Shown here: positions 12,802 through 25,300 of the stretch, piece after piece | How positions within the stretch are numbered: the stretch's first letter is position 1 | Layout: each line of letters opens with the position of its first letter | DNA from: Gyrodactylus bullatarudis | Taxonomy: Eukaryota > Platyhelminthes > Monogenea > Gyrodactylidea > Gyrodactylidae | DNA: 64,000 nt | Direction of reading: 5' to 3' | Assembly (NCBI GenBank): GCA_012064415.1 | Contig: SSNU01000160.1 | Coordinates: forward strand, 62,001-126,000 | The notes under the pieces: generated by a model | Told to the model about the DNA's origin: nothing | The model's input: the letters and a program-made list of their open reading frames with translations, nothing else | Databases searched by the model: none | Translations under genes and position numbers: made by a program

Positions 12802-13395
12802 TGTAGTCCTGGAAATAAATTAGTTGAGCCTTCTTCCTTTCTATGCCTAGAAAAAGGTTCTGATATCCATCACCTTGATTATTGAAAAAAAGCCTTTTAT
12901 AAATCCAAGAAAATATGCTACAAGTTCTCTGTGTAATGCTTTTTATATGTATAACGTTGTGAAAATCGTGAGTATGTGTCCAATTAGAACTAAAATTTTT
13001 TAATAAAGAAATTTAAAATGAAATAGCTAATATACCCTGTAGAGTAGATTTGAATGAGGGATATATTTATGCAATCATGTGATTGTTAAGTATTGATTTA
13101 AACTTATACTTAGACATGAGTCGGTCACCTCGATTTTGAAATCGATAATTATGATGAATTTGAGTTGAGGGTATTTTTCCATTTTTTAAGTGGCTTTCAT
13201 GTCCTATTTTAGCGTAAAATACAAAAACGTTTCGAACGTTTTCTTGATCATTGAACAAATTTTTTGAAGATGACTAAGTCATCATGACTTTATTAAAAAA
13301 TATCGCAATAAAATTCAAGAGCACAAAAATATTAAGTATATAAATGTTTGTTTTAAATTATTTATATTTTGTGTAAATTCAATCATTAAATCCAA

Positions 13396-16300
13396 ATGAA
13401 ACGAATAAAATCTCGTATACTACTTGTTCTACTGCTCTTTACCTTTCTCAATTCAAAGTGCATTTGGTATGGAATGTGTCAATCAAAATCTGAAAAGATT
13501 CAATATCTTTCAGATGATAGAGAAGCAACTAAATTATCTGATGAGGCAGCTTACAAGCTCAGTCAAATTTGTCCAGAATATATTGGCAAGAATAATGTTA
13601 CTTGTTGTGATGAAAATCAGATTGACAACTTTGGCTCTCAATTATCTCTAGCTAAAATAATGCTCGGAGGATGCCCTGCTTGTTTCAAAAACTTTCAGAG
13701 TTTATTCTGTAGCATGACTTGTGATCCTAATCAAGATACTTTTGTTAAACGAAATACTATTGATGAAGATAAATGCGTTAATAGTGTAGATTATTATGTA
13801 AAGCAAGAGTATAAGAAAAAGCTTTTCAACAGTTGTGCAAATGTTCAAAGTAACGGTCAATCAGCTGTAACCATATTCTGTCAGTCTCCTAAATGTACGT
13901 ATTCGGAATTTTTCAAAGCTCTTGGTGATTCCTCCCAACAAGCTCCATTCGAAATCAATTTCGCTGAATCTGCGCCTCAACCCTACAAAATTCATGATGG
14001 ACATCTTTACAACTGTTCAGAGAAGGTCAATAGAACTGAGTATACGAAAGAATTACCAGCTTGTACATGCGAGGACTGTTTGCAATCATGTTTTGCACCT
14101 TCTCTTCCAGTCCGTCCAGCATCATTAAAAATATTTAATATCAATGTTTATTGGTTCTCAATGATTGTTACATTTCTCAGCTTCTTACTCATAATTGTTT
14201 TGGCACATCTCGGATGTTTTATAAGAAATAGACTAAAGAACAATTCAGAAGAGGAAGTTCCCCTCGTCCAACAATCAGTTGATGCCCTGAAGAAGAAAAT
14301 TGGATTCCAGTTGAAACTCAGTGCAAGCATCGAGAAGCACATGAGCAATATTTTCTTCAAAATCGGCAAATATGTCTCAACATATTCATATTTCTTTATT
14401 CTATCTTCGATAATTGCAATTGGAATTCTCGGGTTCGGTCTCAGGTATTTCACAGTTACAACAAATCCAATTGAACTCTGGAGTGCTCCAAATTCTCGAG
14501 GTAGAATCGAAAAGGAGTTTTTCGACAAGAATTTTCAGTAAGTTCCTAAATTCTTTAAATACTTCCTTATAGACCATTTTATCGAGTAGAACAGATAATC
14601 TTGAAACCTGGTGATAAATACAAACTGAAAGATCACGGACCGGCTTGGAATAAAGACTTCCTCGAAAGAGCACTCATCTTACAAAATTATTTGATCAATC
14701 TTGAAATTCCCGATGGCAGAAACTCCTCCATTTCCCTCAAGGATATTTGTTTTAAGCCTGTTAATGACAACTGTGCCATAACAAGTGCATTGGAATATTT
14801 CCAAAATGACGCCAAAACATTTGAATGTGGCGGAAATACTGAGAATTTCTATAAACATCTTGAAAGCTGCACCAAAAATCCAACTCAAATCAATGAGCAC
14901 TTTTGTAAAACAAGTTGCTTTGCATCTTCTGGCATTCCAATTACTGCAAATCTTGCTTTTGGAGGGTATGAAGGTAATTGAAATATATCTACTTTTGCGA
15001 AAATTTTGAAATCGATAGATTTCACATTGTAAATTTCTAAGGTTATTAGTACTGCTTTGAAGAAATGATAATTAAAATTGAGAAACATGGAGAAATTTTT
15101 TTATAAGTTTGAAAATTTTTCAATTACATAATTAATTTCATCATCCTGACTTGGTATGACTTATCAGTGATCATTAGACTTTGATTTGTAAAATATTTTT
15201 TTTGCCAGTTTGAAAAAAAAATTTTCATATAATCTCGATCTATGATCTGTGATTAATAATAAAAATGAATCGATTGCACATTTTAGTCAGAAATCGAAAA
15301 TGGATTCTTTTTATTTCTACATATATAAATCACTAAGTCTACAGTCTATAAGTCTACAGACAATAAATGTTTTGCAACAATTTAAGAATATTTACAAATT
15401 TGTGTGGGATTTTAGCTATACTGAGAATTTTCCTCATCTAAACCCTTTAGATTATTATGAATGAGTAATTCACGTTGTTTATCAAAAACGTTTATCATCC
15501 ACTTAAATTCAAAATTTGAGAATTTATAAGAAAGAGATATATTTAAAACCCATATACGTATTTCTTAAAGTTAAAAGATTCATTCAAGATAATAATTTAC
15601 AAACAATGAAAGACATAGTAAAAGATGAATAAAATTAGAATAATATGTAAGCTGAAAAAACACCAAAACTCTCCAATAAATAGCAACAGTGGAGAGAAAA
15701 GTGAAAAAGCTCACATAGGCCAGGGGAGTTGAAGGTTATATGAATAGTTTTTTTTTGAACACATAGATTGGGTTTGTATAGATTAATAAAGAATTTCTCT
15801 TTGACCCATACATCTATGCTGTCATCTCCAGGGTTTTTGTACAGAATGGAAAAATTCGAAACTGAAGCAGCATGTTTCTCCTGTTTGATATGCCTAGTTA
15901 CCGCAGTGTCCTTATTCAGATGATCACTTGATCTTGTAGACAGCTTCCTAATTGTTCTACCTATGTAAGAAGCAACACAGTCACATTGGAATTTATAAAT
16001 TAGTAGAGTAAATCTTTATGAATCAAACTAAACAGTCTCTGTGTTTTAAATACAATTTTCAATTGTATATTACTGTAATGTTGATTGATGAGATTTTTAA
16101 GTCTTCTTCTAATGTCATTACTAAAACCATCGCCTTTGAAGTTGAGTCTCATGAAAATCTTTGTTTTCTCAATTTCATCTGTATTTACATCTTCATCCCT
16201 ATTATCAATATTATATTACCAGATATTTGACGTGAAAGTTGAAATATACCCCTGATTCCTTACACTTTTGTCAAAATTAAATTAATTTTCTTAGAAATAT

Positions 16301-19300
16301 AAAATCTTGAGAAAAAAGATTGATTGGTTTATATTTTTCAAGGGGAAAATTATTCGAATGCTACCTCGATGATTATCACATTCCTCGTTAACAACAATAA
16401 CAATCAGTCTAGTGAGCAAATACGCAAGGCAAGAATCTGGGAAGACAATTACATTCATCATTTAAAGTCATGGACAAAGAATAATTCCGATTTGGCCATC
16501 AGTTTCAGTTCTGAGGTGAGAAAACTCTTTTTCAATTTGACTAAAAACTTAAATCTACATTCGTAAAAGTAGTGCCCTAAACCCATTCATACACAAAAAA
16601 GTCAAGCCAATGAGAATGATGAAAATCCACTTCTCTGATTGGTTTTAGAAAAATTATCCTATTCAACTTGAGTAATATGAAAAAATTTTCATCGTTCCTA
16701 TAGAATCTAGTTTAATGGGCAATCCTAACATTTTTGAGTTTAAGTTTATTCACACCATTCCCCAAAGAAATATAAACCTCGAGAATCAGATATAAAATGA
16801 AACGAAATATCTAGTTTTGTGTTGGTTTTGAAATCGAATTCAAGTTTTTATACCCTGTCTGATTGTTACTAGACGAGAAAGGTCATTTAATATTGACATA
16901 TCTGAATTACAATAGAATAAAGTGTTTTTTTTATGATTCATCTCCTAAAAAAGGTCAATATAAATAAAATTTCAAAGTTTTTATTGATTCTCAAATTAGA
17001 TTAGATTAATTCACATGTGATAAACATAAAAATCAATCAGACGTTGTAACTTAATTTCCAGTGCCTAAATACTTTTACTCTAAAGTAATTAGATCATTTG
17101 AGAATTAAAACTTTTATTTTTCTTTCAGAGATCAATTGAAGATGAGTTGTCTCGTCAATCTGAGTCTGATATAATCACAGTTTTGATCAGCTATTTGATA
17201 ATGTTCTTGTATGTGACTCTAACCCTTGGTTCATACCGAAGTTGTAAACGATTCTTTGTCGACGTCAAAATAACTCTGGGTCTCGGTGGAGTGATGATTG
17301 TCCTGCTAGCTGTGGTCGCTTCAATCGGTCTTTGCAGTTATTTTGGTGTTCCCGCTTCACTTATCAGTATTGAAGTGATACCCTTTCTAGTTTTGGCCAT
17401 TGGCGTTGATAACATTTATATTATTGTGCAAACTTTTGAAAATTATCAAGTTAAGCGTAAAAGAAAACGTCTCTTTGAATATTCAGACGAAGATGGATCC
17501 CTGGAAGATTTTGATGAAGTTTCCTCGATGCAACTTGGCGCTGAAGCTAGCCACTTTAATTCTGCTAAGGAATTAAGGACATCTGAGATATCCCTACGCA
17601 TATCAAAGACAATGGCCAAGGTTGGTCCTTCTATATTTCTCGCATCCTTGTCGGAGTCTTGCGCCTTCTTCTGTGGGGCAATTACAAATATGCCAGCTGT
17701 TCGTGTTTTTGCCTTGTATGCTGGCATAGCAATATTAATAAACTTTTTCTTGCAAATCACCTTCTTCTTAGCTCTACTTTCACTTGACTCTCTCAGACAA
17801 ACTGTAAGTTTTTATTTCAAAATTTTTCTTTCGAGAATATAACTTGGAATACTTTTTAGTCGAACAGATTTGACGTTTTCTGCTGCTTCAAGATGAAAAA
17901 GAGACAAGCCGATGATGATCTATTTCTCAATAATGAACCAACCACTGATAGTAAGTTGACCTGATTGTTTTTCACTTTGAACAGGCTTTTTCTCAATATC
18001 AATTTTTTTAGATGATAACTTAGATGATTCAATAAAAAAGCAACCCTTCCTTGTCAGGGCAGTTGCAAATTATTTGGCGCCATTTATCCTACATCGTATT
18101 GTCCGTGGTCTAATCCTTGTTCTAATGATTGGTTGGACATGTTTCTGTATTGCAATAATACCAGACGGTATAAAGATTGGTCTAGACCAAAAATTGTCCA
18201 TGCCCCTCGACTCATATGTTTTGAAATACTTTGAAGATATCTCGACAGAGCTCAAGGTTGGCCCTCCCACCTATTTTGTCCTTACGAATGGTTTCGACTA
18301 TTCCAAGCTGAAAGATCAAAATGAAATCTGTGGATCCATTGGGTGTGATTTCACTTCTTTAAATTCGAGAATTCAGATTGCTTCCAACTATCAAAATTAG
18401 TGAGTTGTTCTTGAAATCCTAGAAGTTAAAATTATGTTATGGTTGTATTCCAATTAAATCTACTTTTACTAACACAGTATTTATGACTAGATATCTTGTG
18501 AAATATCTTTTGGAAATAGCCCTATAATTAGTGAAATGACATACAAGCCTATCTAAAGTTGAGAATCCATGTTTTTACAGAAATCTTGATTTTTCATCAA
18601 GAACTTGAATTTGTTAAAGATTTTTTAAAAACCTAATCAAGTTAAAAATTTTCTACATATTCACCATTCTTGAAGGATTTTGAATCGAAATTGCACTGAT
18701 TCTCAAATAGTGAAATAATCAAGAAATCGAAATTCAACTCCCAAACGATAAAAAGGTTGAAAATTAGAAAAAATGTAGCATAATTGATTTTCTGGTCTTA
18801 TCTTGATTCTGAAAGACTTTTGATCACCCTCCCAGTTTTAAATCAATAAAAATTTTCAGTTCGAAAAAATGGGCTTCCTGTCATGTTCAGAATGTCAAAA
18901 TATCTTCAACATATTTGAATATCTCTTAGAAAAAAATTTGTACATAATCATAGATTCTTAACCTCATATCTATTTGCTTTATTTGCTTGAATATTATAAT
19001 TTTGAGTAATTTTAAGTAACTCTTCAGCGAGCTAGTCGGTATATACTGAATATAACGTTGTGCACTTGCTACCTACTTGAATATTAATTTTTTTCTAACT
19101 TTATTAACTATCACAGCACTAAATTAACTGGTCCGAAATTTTCATGGCTTGATGATTACTTTGGTTGGCTTCAAGCAGATAGTAGCAGTTCTAAATGTTG
19201 TCGAGTGTACAGAAATGACACAAAAAAATTTTGTGAGCAAAATGTTGAAACAAACCTTTGTCAGAATTGTCCCCTTGACGATAACGGACGGCCGAGAAAT

Positions 19301-22300
19301 AATGATGATTTTAACTTCTTTCTACCGTACTTTCTCAAACAAATTCCTGATAAAACCTGTCCAAAGGGGTAAGTATTATTGTATTTAGTTAAGTATTCTG
19401 AAATAACTTATTTTTTATCATGTGATTCGTGGCTTTTTTATAAAATCTTTGAATTTTAAGTTCAACATATTTCCCATTAGTTCTACATCATTTAACAGCC
19501 CGAGTTTTCCATTCTAAATCAAACTAGTAACAAGATTAGTTAGTTGCTTTTTTGAAAAATTTTTTTGTTAAATACAGCTGTATCAAAAAATTTATTCAAG
19601 ATGAAAATCTTCTGAACTTCTGACGCAGCTTCTTTTTTTACCGAAAACTTATTATCTTGCATTCACCTTGTAACTTCTAGTTTCTTGGCTTCTGATAATT
19701 CTCCATTTAATTTCAATTGAAGTTGGAAGTTAGAGTATTTTCGAAATTTGAATAAATATTTCTTATTTTTAAAAGAATAGTTAATAAGCTAGTAACAAGT
19801 TTAATTGAATTGCCAGGGAGTCTTGAGACTGTCAAGAGTAACAAGATTAACGGTAACATTTACAATTTGTATACTTTGAAAAGTGGTTCAACGTAATTTT
19901 TCTTACGTAGTTCAAATAAATATATATCAATTAAAATTTTAACAAAAGAATTATATTCAATGAGATATGTAGATTTCGCCAGGTCTCGTCAGTCTCAATT
20001 CCTGGTTCAATATTTAATAAAAATGGTTATAATGAAAAATTTTGAATGAAATTGTAGTAGTATTCTTTTGAGCAACTCCAATTGATGAAAAACCAATAAA
20101 CTTTTCTAGTAGGTAGAAAAGAAAAAATAAAAATCAATTGGGCCATGGCAGTTCCAAATTGTGTGTATGGTTCTTTTGAATGCACAGATTTGGGTCTTCC
20201 TTCATAATATAGAACTTGTCCGTTTTAAGGTCCGTAAGATTGTCGCTTGTATTTCTATAAATTACCTTGAAATTTCTTTCATTCGCCTCGCATCCGCATC
20301 TGTCAATGTGTTTCTTAACTGATGAGCTGTTCTTGTTCAAGTGCTCATTGATCCTAATTCCTAATCTTCTTTGCGTTCTACTTATATACCTAGCTCCACA
20401 TGATGCTTCAAAGCAGTAAATGAGATTCGATTGTTCCGATTCTTTCAGCTTGTCTTTAAGTTGAAATTTGAATAGAATTGTGGTCTTGTATATGTTACCG
20501 GTAATCTTGTTACTCTTGATAGTCTCAAGACTCCCTGGCAAATCAGTTAAACTTGTTACTCGGTTTCAAGATTATCTGATAGTCTCAAGAATCCCGGGAA
20601 TCTTGTTACTAGTAACAAGTTTAACTGACAATAACTAATTTTTTGAATTTCAGAATTTAGAAAGAAAAATCACTCAGTTTATTCATAAGTTATGAATTAT
20701 AACACCCCTAGGATTTTCAATCCATACGAAATTTATAAACTAATCAGTTTATCAACTTTCATTTATAATCTAAACTTTTACCAAATCTTTGGGATCTAGT
20801 AAATTTTTCAAAAAAATCCTTCGAGTTTTTCTCCTATTTATTGAAAGTTGTTTGTTTGAAAAGTAATCAAATACAGCTATACCATAAAAATTTATTCATT
20901 CGTACAAGAAAGACTGCTGTGACATCTTGAATTGCACAAACGGCCTTCTTTTCTGCATTTTAATTTTAATGTATCACATTTTGTTTTGCAGTCACACTTG
21001 AAGAAGCCTTGGTTATTTACAAATGAATGGAGACTTTTCATTCTTTGTACTGAATAAATAAGTTCAGGAACTTCCTCGATTGACAAGAAATTTTCATCGA
21101 CCCTTGTTACTAGTAACAAGTTTAACTGATTTGCCAGGGAGTCTTGAGACTATCAAGAGTAACAAGATTACCGGTAACATATACAACCTTCAATTGTATA
21201 TCATTATAATGTTCATTTACAAGTGAATTCAATTTTCTTCTTAATTCGTAGCTGTATCCGTCTCCTTTAAAATTTAATTTTATGGAAATAGGGATAGCAC
21301 CTTCAGTTTGTTCTTCTTCTACTGGTTGTGTTGCTTCATCTTCCAAAGCTTTTTGTAAATATTTTTGAACAAATCTTTCAGTCTTTCTCGGATTTCATTA
21401 ATCTCATTTGATACTTCTTCTTCACTAACTATTCTTTTGACCCTTTTCACAAGTCCCAAAAGTTATAAATCAGGATTAATAATAGGACTTGTGAAAAGGG
21501 TCAAAATAATAGTTAGTGAAGAAGAAGTATCAAATGAGATTAATGAAATCCGAAATATAATATTTCCAATTATCCGGACGTATATGAAAATATTTTATCT
21601 AAAAATAAATATATAGCTTTGATGAGAATTATAATCATCTCATGAACCATAAATTGCATTGTAATTATCGAATCAAAAGTCAAAAAATGATTGGTGAAAA
21701 TCGAGATCTTTATTTAAAATTTTTCTGTAATTTTGAGAACTCCATATATGCAACGACGTATTTATTCGCTAGCATTAACTGGTGTAGATCGGTTGGATAG
21801 GGATAAAGTATCTGATAATTCCTATAGCATAACTCCACTTCTTCAGATTCTAAATCCATATCAATTTGTAAGAATACATCTTTTACTGTTTCTACGTATA
21901 TGAGCTCCTTCAAATTTTCCAATAATTCTAGAAATGATTTATACAAAATATCTTTATCGTGGCTGCTGTATCTTATAAAATTCTGCAATTCTACATCGGT
22001 ATATTTACACGATATAAAAAGAGCTGTAAATTGATCTTTAACATCTTGAATTTCATCTGAAGCCTGTTTCCCAAAACATTTACGATCAATTTTGAGAAAA
22101 TACCGATGACACTCATAAATCTTCATCTCCTGATAGTTTTTAACTCCCTGTATAATTGTATCTTGACAAATATGTAACAAGCACAAATTTCCAACAATAT
22201 CACGATTCCAATTCAGAAGTCTGATGAGACTCAAGAAAAAAAGTTCGCAGAAATATTTGCCAAGGACATCTTTACCACAATATTTATCTAGGTTTGAGAC

Positions 22301-25300
22301 AAAATCTTTAAATTTTGCTTCATCATTATCGTTGATTGCTGCCAGCATCGCCTTTAGTTCATTGCACTTTTTCTCAATCCCTATGAAGCATTTTTCGTTT
22401 TCAAGATATAAAAACCATTTTTTAACTTCTAAATCGAACTCTCCTACGTGATAAAAGGTAGCGAAAGTAGTCAACTGAAGTTCTTCCTCGAATAAATCAT
22501 CATTGTCTTTGACTTGTTTGCCTTTTAAACTAAATATAATTTATCTTATTTAAGAGCATTTTTCAAAAATAGGTATTAACATGATTAGTTAATAGAGTGG
22601 GCAGCAAAATAACACAAATTAGTACGCATTTTAATTATAATTTTATTCTTTATTCGTAAGTTAGAAAAATATTTCTTTTTGTTTAACAATAAAAAATGAA
22701 AATATATTTTCTATTCTATTCTATCATAATGCCTTATTTGTTCTTAACCCTTTCGATTGGATGTCCATTTGCCGATATTTTTGAACTGTTGTTACTCTAT
22801 GGTTTGGCAGATTTCTGGAACAATTAAAGTTTAAGCATCGGCATCGAAAATTAAGACATTGGCTAGATGTTTTTAGTTTTACAGAAAATTAAAATAAAAT
22901 TTCAAGCATTTTTAAACGTGATATTAAATTTAACTAGCTAGTATTAGGGTCCTGTATTTCATTTTCACTCTCGAGATGATGGCTTCTGGAAATAATACTG
23001 AGCGTAGTCGCATTACTCTTTACTGAAATTCTGACTTTTTGAGCAATTGTTTTTAAAGTTTTCTATCAGATATTATCTTTTTTTATCCCCTAAAGTCGTA
23101 CAGTGATATTTTCATTACATATCACATTTTAGCAACTCATTATTATTTATTCAAGACTCTATATATACTTTGTTTACCACCCGTACGATAGGAAATTTAT
23201 TAACCCTCGCCCTGGAATACGCAAAAATTTTGGCTCTAAACTAATTCAAAGAGAGTTTACTTTTTTGAAAGAATCATTAAAATAATATTAATAATAAATA
23301 ATCTCAAGAACCTTTTGAATGAACCCATCTGAATGATTAACTCACTCAAAATAACGATTCAAACATGACAAGAGACAAATCATTATTTTATCAGCCAGAA
23401 TGACGTCATGAATCAAACTTGGGACAATATCTATTTGTAAATATTCATCCATATTGAATTTAACTTGATAGGAATCCTTTTGATCGAAAAATTCTTGCAT
23501 TTGTTCTTTTATGATGCATCTTAAACTAGTATCCAGTATTCTCATCAAGACTTGACAAAGCAGTTTATACAAAAGTGTTGTACTAAGTAACTTTGACAAA
23601 TATTCAACATAGATAATCTTGAAATCACTTGGAGGAACTTTGCAGTTTATTAAAAGTTCATGTATTTTCTCCATTGCTTGAGTGCTCTTAAGTCTTTTTA
23701 GATTCTTAGTTGGCTCTACATCTTGTGTTTGATAACTATAAGCTTCAATCTCTTCAGCTCTTTTTTTAAGCTTATGACACGAACTCGAAAACTTTTTCAT
23801 ATAGATTCGATAGCATTCACAGATTTTCCTTTGTTTAGTGCTCAGATCTTTTGGTAAGTGAGAATCATATCCTTTATGGATCAACATCAAGCATTGCAAT
23901 AGTACTCTTTTCTGATTTCTCTCCACAAGAAGGAGCTTGAGGAGAAAAAACCGTTCACAGAATAATTCTCCGAGTATTTTCTGACTGCAATACTTTACGC
24001 ACCCTTCTTTACTTTCACTACGAATCCAAACTGATAATCTCCTTACCCTATCCATGACTTCTTCGGTTACCCTAGGGAAATGTATTTTTACTTCGTATTC
24101 AAAATGTTTGGTAAATTTATCTTGATTTTCATTAACGGTTTCTGTTTTCCCATTACTCATCGAATGATGACGATAATCTTTCAAATTTATACACAGTATT
24201 ATCTGAATTGTAAATTACAATGAACAAAATATATAAATTTGTTAAATAATTTTACGCATTTTAATTTTAATATTTGTTTGGTGCTTTTTATATCTTTTGA
24301 AATCAATTATGCTACAAATATTTTGAATTCTTTTGAATAAGAACTTTTAAAATCACTTCCCGAATCGTGGACTTATCCATAACCCAGAATTTTACCATTT
24401 TAGAGGCACCAAACTCTCATCGTATGCACTGCTAGGTGAGTCAACAGATTCAAATTGATCTTGGTACCTTTGCCAAGCCTCCAAAATAGCCAGGCACCGT
24501 TTGTGACTCACTTAGTTGAATTTAACTCTTTTTTAAATTTTTTTATTAAACCCCGGTGCCTCTATTGCTTTATTTAGCTTGATAATCTAGGTATAGTTGG
24601 TTCTAAATAATTATTTCTTAAAGAATTTTAGATTCTCCCATAAGTAAAGTACATTCCTTGATAAATGATCCAAAAAATTGTAAAATTTAGTAAAAATTGG
24701 TACTTGGCTATCGAAGATTCTGACAACAAGACGAGAACCAAATTTAGACTAAAAAATGTAGTATTCGAGTATTTGATGCCAATTAGCTAAAGGAATTTAT
24801 TTTGCTATTTATGTTATTACGGATATGGGAAATTTTTTCGACCAAAATCAACTAGCATCACTCAATTCTACAGGCAGAGTCATGTTCTAAACTTGAACCT
24901 TAGAACATCTAAGCTTTTGATTTTGCGGATGAATTATCTTTTTGAAGACACTGAAAATGTTGAATTCGTTCAGCATCCTGATTTGTTAAAAAGAGATAAT
25001 TCATAATCTGATTGGCTTTAATTTTAAGTTATCAGTGATAACTTATCACTAGGGCGACCAAAATACCTTTTTCGAGAGTCAGTCTGAAATAATTTGAAAA
25101 GATTAAAAATTCAATCCTCATTCTTCTAAACCTCTTTATAAGAGATAAAAGTTTGCCTTTTTTGCCTATTTGGACAATGCTTGCCTTTTTTATAGAGCAT
25201 TTTTTCCAAGAATTGTGCAAATTTTTATCATTTATTATCTTGATCTTAGTTAAATTTTCATTGTCTGAATCTAATTTTGTGGGGGGACTCGGTAAACAAC

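Larger units (their letters stand above)
20110..21560 (-). mobile_element. Penelope-like element (copy c), split by a transposon, with inverted 5' junction
   Basis: Reading the minus strand, the end of a reverse transcriptase domain ([11 protein letters not shown] region, 21460-21184) is interrupted at TATA by the element at 20493-21179. It resumes at 20488 and runs through a GIY-YIG-type endonuclease end ([20 protein letters not shown]) to ELPWPN at 20134. Penelope elements pair an RT with a GIY-YIG nuclease. The 5' side is an inverted duplication: 21393-21460 and 21482-21549 are arms of about 67 bp around 20 bp. Copy d at 36.9-37.9 kb has the same kind of junction. Inactive. Confidence 0.8.

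Noticed and set aside
13067..13258. 63-codon minus-strand frame upstream of NPC1
   Set aside because: Contains CGTTCGAAACGTTT near one end, like transposon termini, but no family match and no splice context.
14148..14528. 126-codon minus-strand open frame across NPC1 exon 1
   Set aside because: Shadow of the NPC1 coding frame.
22224..22451. Identical 75-codon plus-strand frames here and at 26675-26902
   Set aside because: Antisense shadow of the identical tract shared by paralogs A and B.
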